Source: a virus. From it: a DNA stretch of 38,257 nt. Positions 36,992 through 38,257 of this stretch are shown here, piece after piece. Below the pieces are notes generated by a model. That model was given only the letters and a program-made list of their open reading frames with translations. It was not told where the DNA came from and did not search any database. The DNA lies in IMG/VR virus record IMGVR_UViG_3300020160_002672, positions 1-38,257 of that record; one strand, written 5' to 3'. Position 1 is the stretch's first letter; the number at the start of each line of letters is the position of its first letter. The position numbers were made by a program, and so were the translations under genes.

Positions 36992-38257
36992 TTAAACTGC
37001 CTCTAAAATAGCAATTCTTTGGTTTAGTTGTTCAATTTGTATTTGCTGTTCTTTAACTGCTTCAATTAATAAGGCAACCATGTTACCGTAGGCAACATTT
37101 TTTATTCCAGAATTATCTGTTGCCACAACTTCTGGTAATACTAGTTCTACTTCTTGAGCAATAACACCAGCATGGCGCTGTTCTTTATCTTCTGTATCAT
37201 TTCTGGTAAATGTTACACCACGAATTTGTTTAACTTTGTGTAAAGCATTGGTAATAACTTCAATATTTTCTTTTAATCTAATATCAGAATATGCGGTTAC
37301 GTTACCGGCCATGGTCAAGTTACCACTCATATCCATTTGCAGACGATTAGCCGAAGCTGACCAGCCACCAAAACGAATTACGTTATCTGAATCTAAACCA
37401 AAGTTGATAGCGTACGCACTGCCACGATGGAACGCCATGATTGCACCACCACCATCGCTTGAATACGCCTGAAGTGGAGGGCTGTCGCTTGTAGTATTTC
37501 TGTTTGACCTAAAATACATATAACCAGTGACAGTTGTAGCAAGATTAGAAGTACCTGTTGGATCTAAATAATAAGTGGTGTTGTCGTAATCGTAGTAAAT
37601 TGTTCCACGAATATCACCTGGAGTTCTAAAACTTCCTCCACCCCATGCGCCTTTAAATGTTCCGTTTTGTAATATTAGTAGACCGTGGTCTCCTAAGTTC
37701 GCTGCCATACCGCCAGCGTTAGGATGACTCCAAGCTAGACCGTATAAGTTACCAGCAGCACCGGCAGCAGTCAACTTGTAAGCGTCTCCCATAGCCCAGA
37801 CGCCTTGAAGGATATATGAATCATACTTGCCAACCACACTGTGACCATAGCTATTATCGATATACAACCAATTGTCAGTACGAACAGTGGAAATACGATT
37901 CATCACCGATGTACTTGCTGGGTCTGTGTAATAAGCAGTGTCATTTGAATCATAGAATAGTGGAGCACGCCAAGAGTTTGATGCTAGTCCCCATCCATCT
38001 GCGTGTAATGAAAATGGTTCAGCGCCATTGGATCTTCTAAAGAACCAGTACCCATTGTTCATGTTCTGGAAATACATATGATCAGAATGCCACTGAATTT
38101 TATTATGCTCTCCAGTCCACGCTACGTGGTTACCTTGGATAGCACCTGCAATTCTTAACGCTACGCCAGTGGAATTAGGATCTACATAATAACCAGTATC
38201 ATTATTATCGTAAAAGATGGGTGCTCGCATTGATGCACCTGCATAACTAATAGTATC
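36992..38257 (-). CDS. tail fibre with S74 intramolecular chaperone (partial, 5' end outside window)
   Basis: The frame is open to the right edge, giving 421 residues here. Three copies of a short repeat are visible: FYDNNDTGYYVDP, FYDSNDTAYYTDP and YYDYDNTTYYLDP. These are typical of trimeric phage tail fibres. The last 90 residues are a peptidase S74 chaperone: SDIRLKENIEVITNALHKV, then HAGVIAQEVELVLPEVV, then VAYGNMVALLIEAVKEQQ and a coiled coil. It cleaves itself off after the trimer folds. It is probably the receptor-binding fibre. Confidence 0.9.
   Translation of the reverse strand, partial: DTISYAGASMRAPIFYDNNDTGYYVDPNSTGVALRIAGAIQGNHVAWTGEHNKIQWHSDHMYFQNMNNGYWFFRRSNGAEPFSLHADGWGLASNSWRAPLFYDSNDTAYYTDPASTSVMNRISTVRTDNWLYIDNSYGHSVVGKYDSYILQGVWAMGDAYKLTAAGAAGNLYGLAWSHPNAGGMAANLGDHGLLILQNGTFKGAWGGGSFRTPGDIRGTIYYDYDNTTYYLDPTGTSNLATTVTGYMYFRSNRNTTSDSPPLQAYSSDGGGAIMAFHRGSAYAINFGLDSDNVIRFGGWSASANRLQMDMSGNLTMAGNVTAYSDIRLKENIEVITNALHKVKQIRGVTFTRNDTEDKEQRHAGVIAQEVELVLPEVVATDNSGIKNVAYGNMVALLIEAVKEQQIQIEQLNQRIAILEAV

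Noticed and set aside
1-38257. CRISPR array, insertion sequence, integrase or attachment site
   Set aside because: I found no regularly spaced repeat, no transposase and no integrase-like protein; the inverted repeat at 7812-7930 has no target-site duplication or transposase near it.

Overview
The window is a 38 kb piece of a larger, AT-rich, apparently lytic bacteriophage genome. It holds a near-complete phage DNA replication, recombination and nucleotide set, tail-fibre-type genes at both edges and a Gram-negative lysis cassette. It has no terminase, portal, capsid or integrase gene, so it cannot be the whole genome. The host should be Gram-negative: there is a two-gene spanin pair, an endolysin without an export signal, and a phage-borne outer-membrane beta-barrel protein. 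The promoters look like host sigma-70 promoters. The closest overall feel is the T4-like/marine myophage gene pool (gp46/gp47, gp32-like and UvsW-like genes, PhoH, S74 tail fibre), but with a family A DNA polymerase, a split NAD-dependent ligase and a B12-dependent ribonucleotide reductase.

Layout. 1-5.5 kb (+): the end of a tail protein, a small paralogous protein, a tRNA, then two adhesin-like proteins and companions. 5.4-10.6 kb (+): a translation island with nine of the ten tRNAs, a YkuK-like protein, a ribbon-helix-helix protein, a halogenase-like flavoprotein, a tmRNA gene, an outer-membrane protein and a ClpP-like protease. 10.6-16.4 kb (+): small genes, HTH proteins, a PC4-like protein and the two halves of an NAD-dependent ligase. 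16.4-31.9 kb (+): DnaB-type helicase, primase, PolA, SF2 helicase, SSB, SbcD/SbcC with a glutaredoxin gene between them, resolvase, flap endonuclease, dUTPase and class II RNR. A strong bidirectional terminator at 31.87-31.90 kb separates this from the minus-strand half (38.3 to 31.9 kb): S74 tail fibre, paralogous small protein, spanins, GH19 endolysin, several small membrane proteins, PhoH and a conserved phage protein.

The most striking feature is at 7932-8250: a circularly permuted, two-piece tmRNA (ssrA) gene. The acceptor half (T arm, acceptor strand, CCA) lies upstream of the coding half. The two halves pair as a perfect 7-bp acceptor stem containing the G3-U70 alanine identity pair. 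The segment between them closes with a 10-bp helix that stacks on the acceptor stem, and the coding half carries a complete tag reading frame, ANDSQFALAA-stop. It has its own promoter, is followed by an outer-membrane protein gene, and a ClpP-like protease gene comes next. Together these suggest a phage-borne ribosome-rescue and proteolysis module.

Plus-strand transcription is probably driven by a recurring promoter: eight sites, plus the tmRNA promoter, have a TTGa-type -35, a TATAAT -10 and a spacer of exactly 17 bp. Functions are assigned from motifs read by eye. No database search was run.
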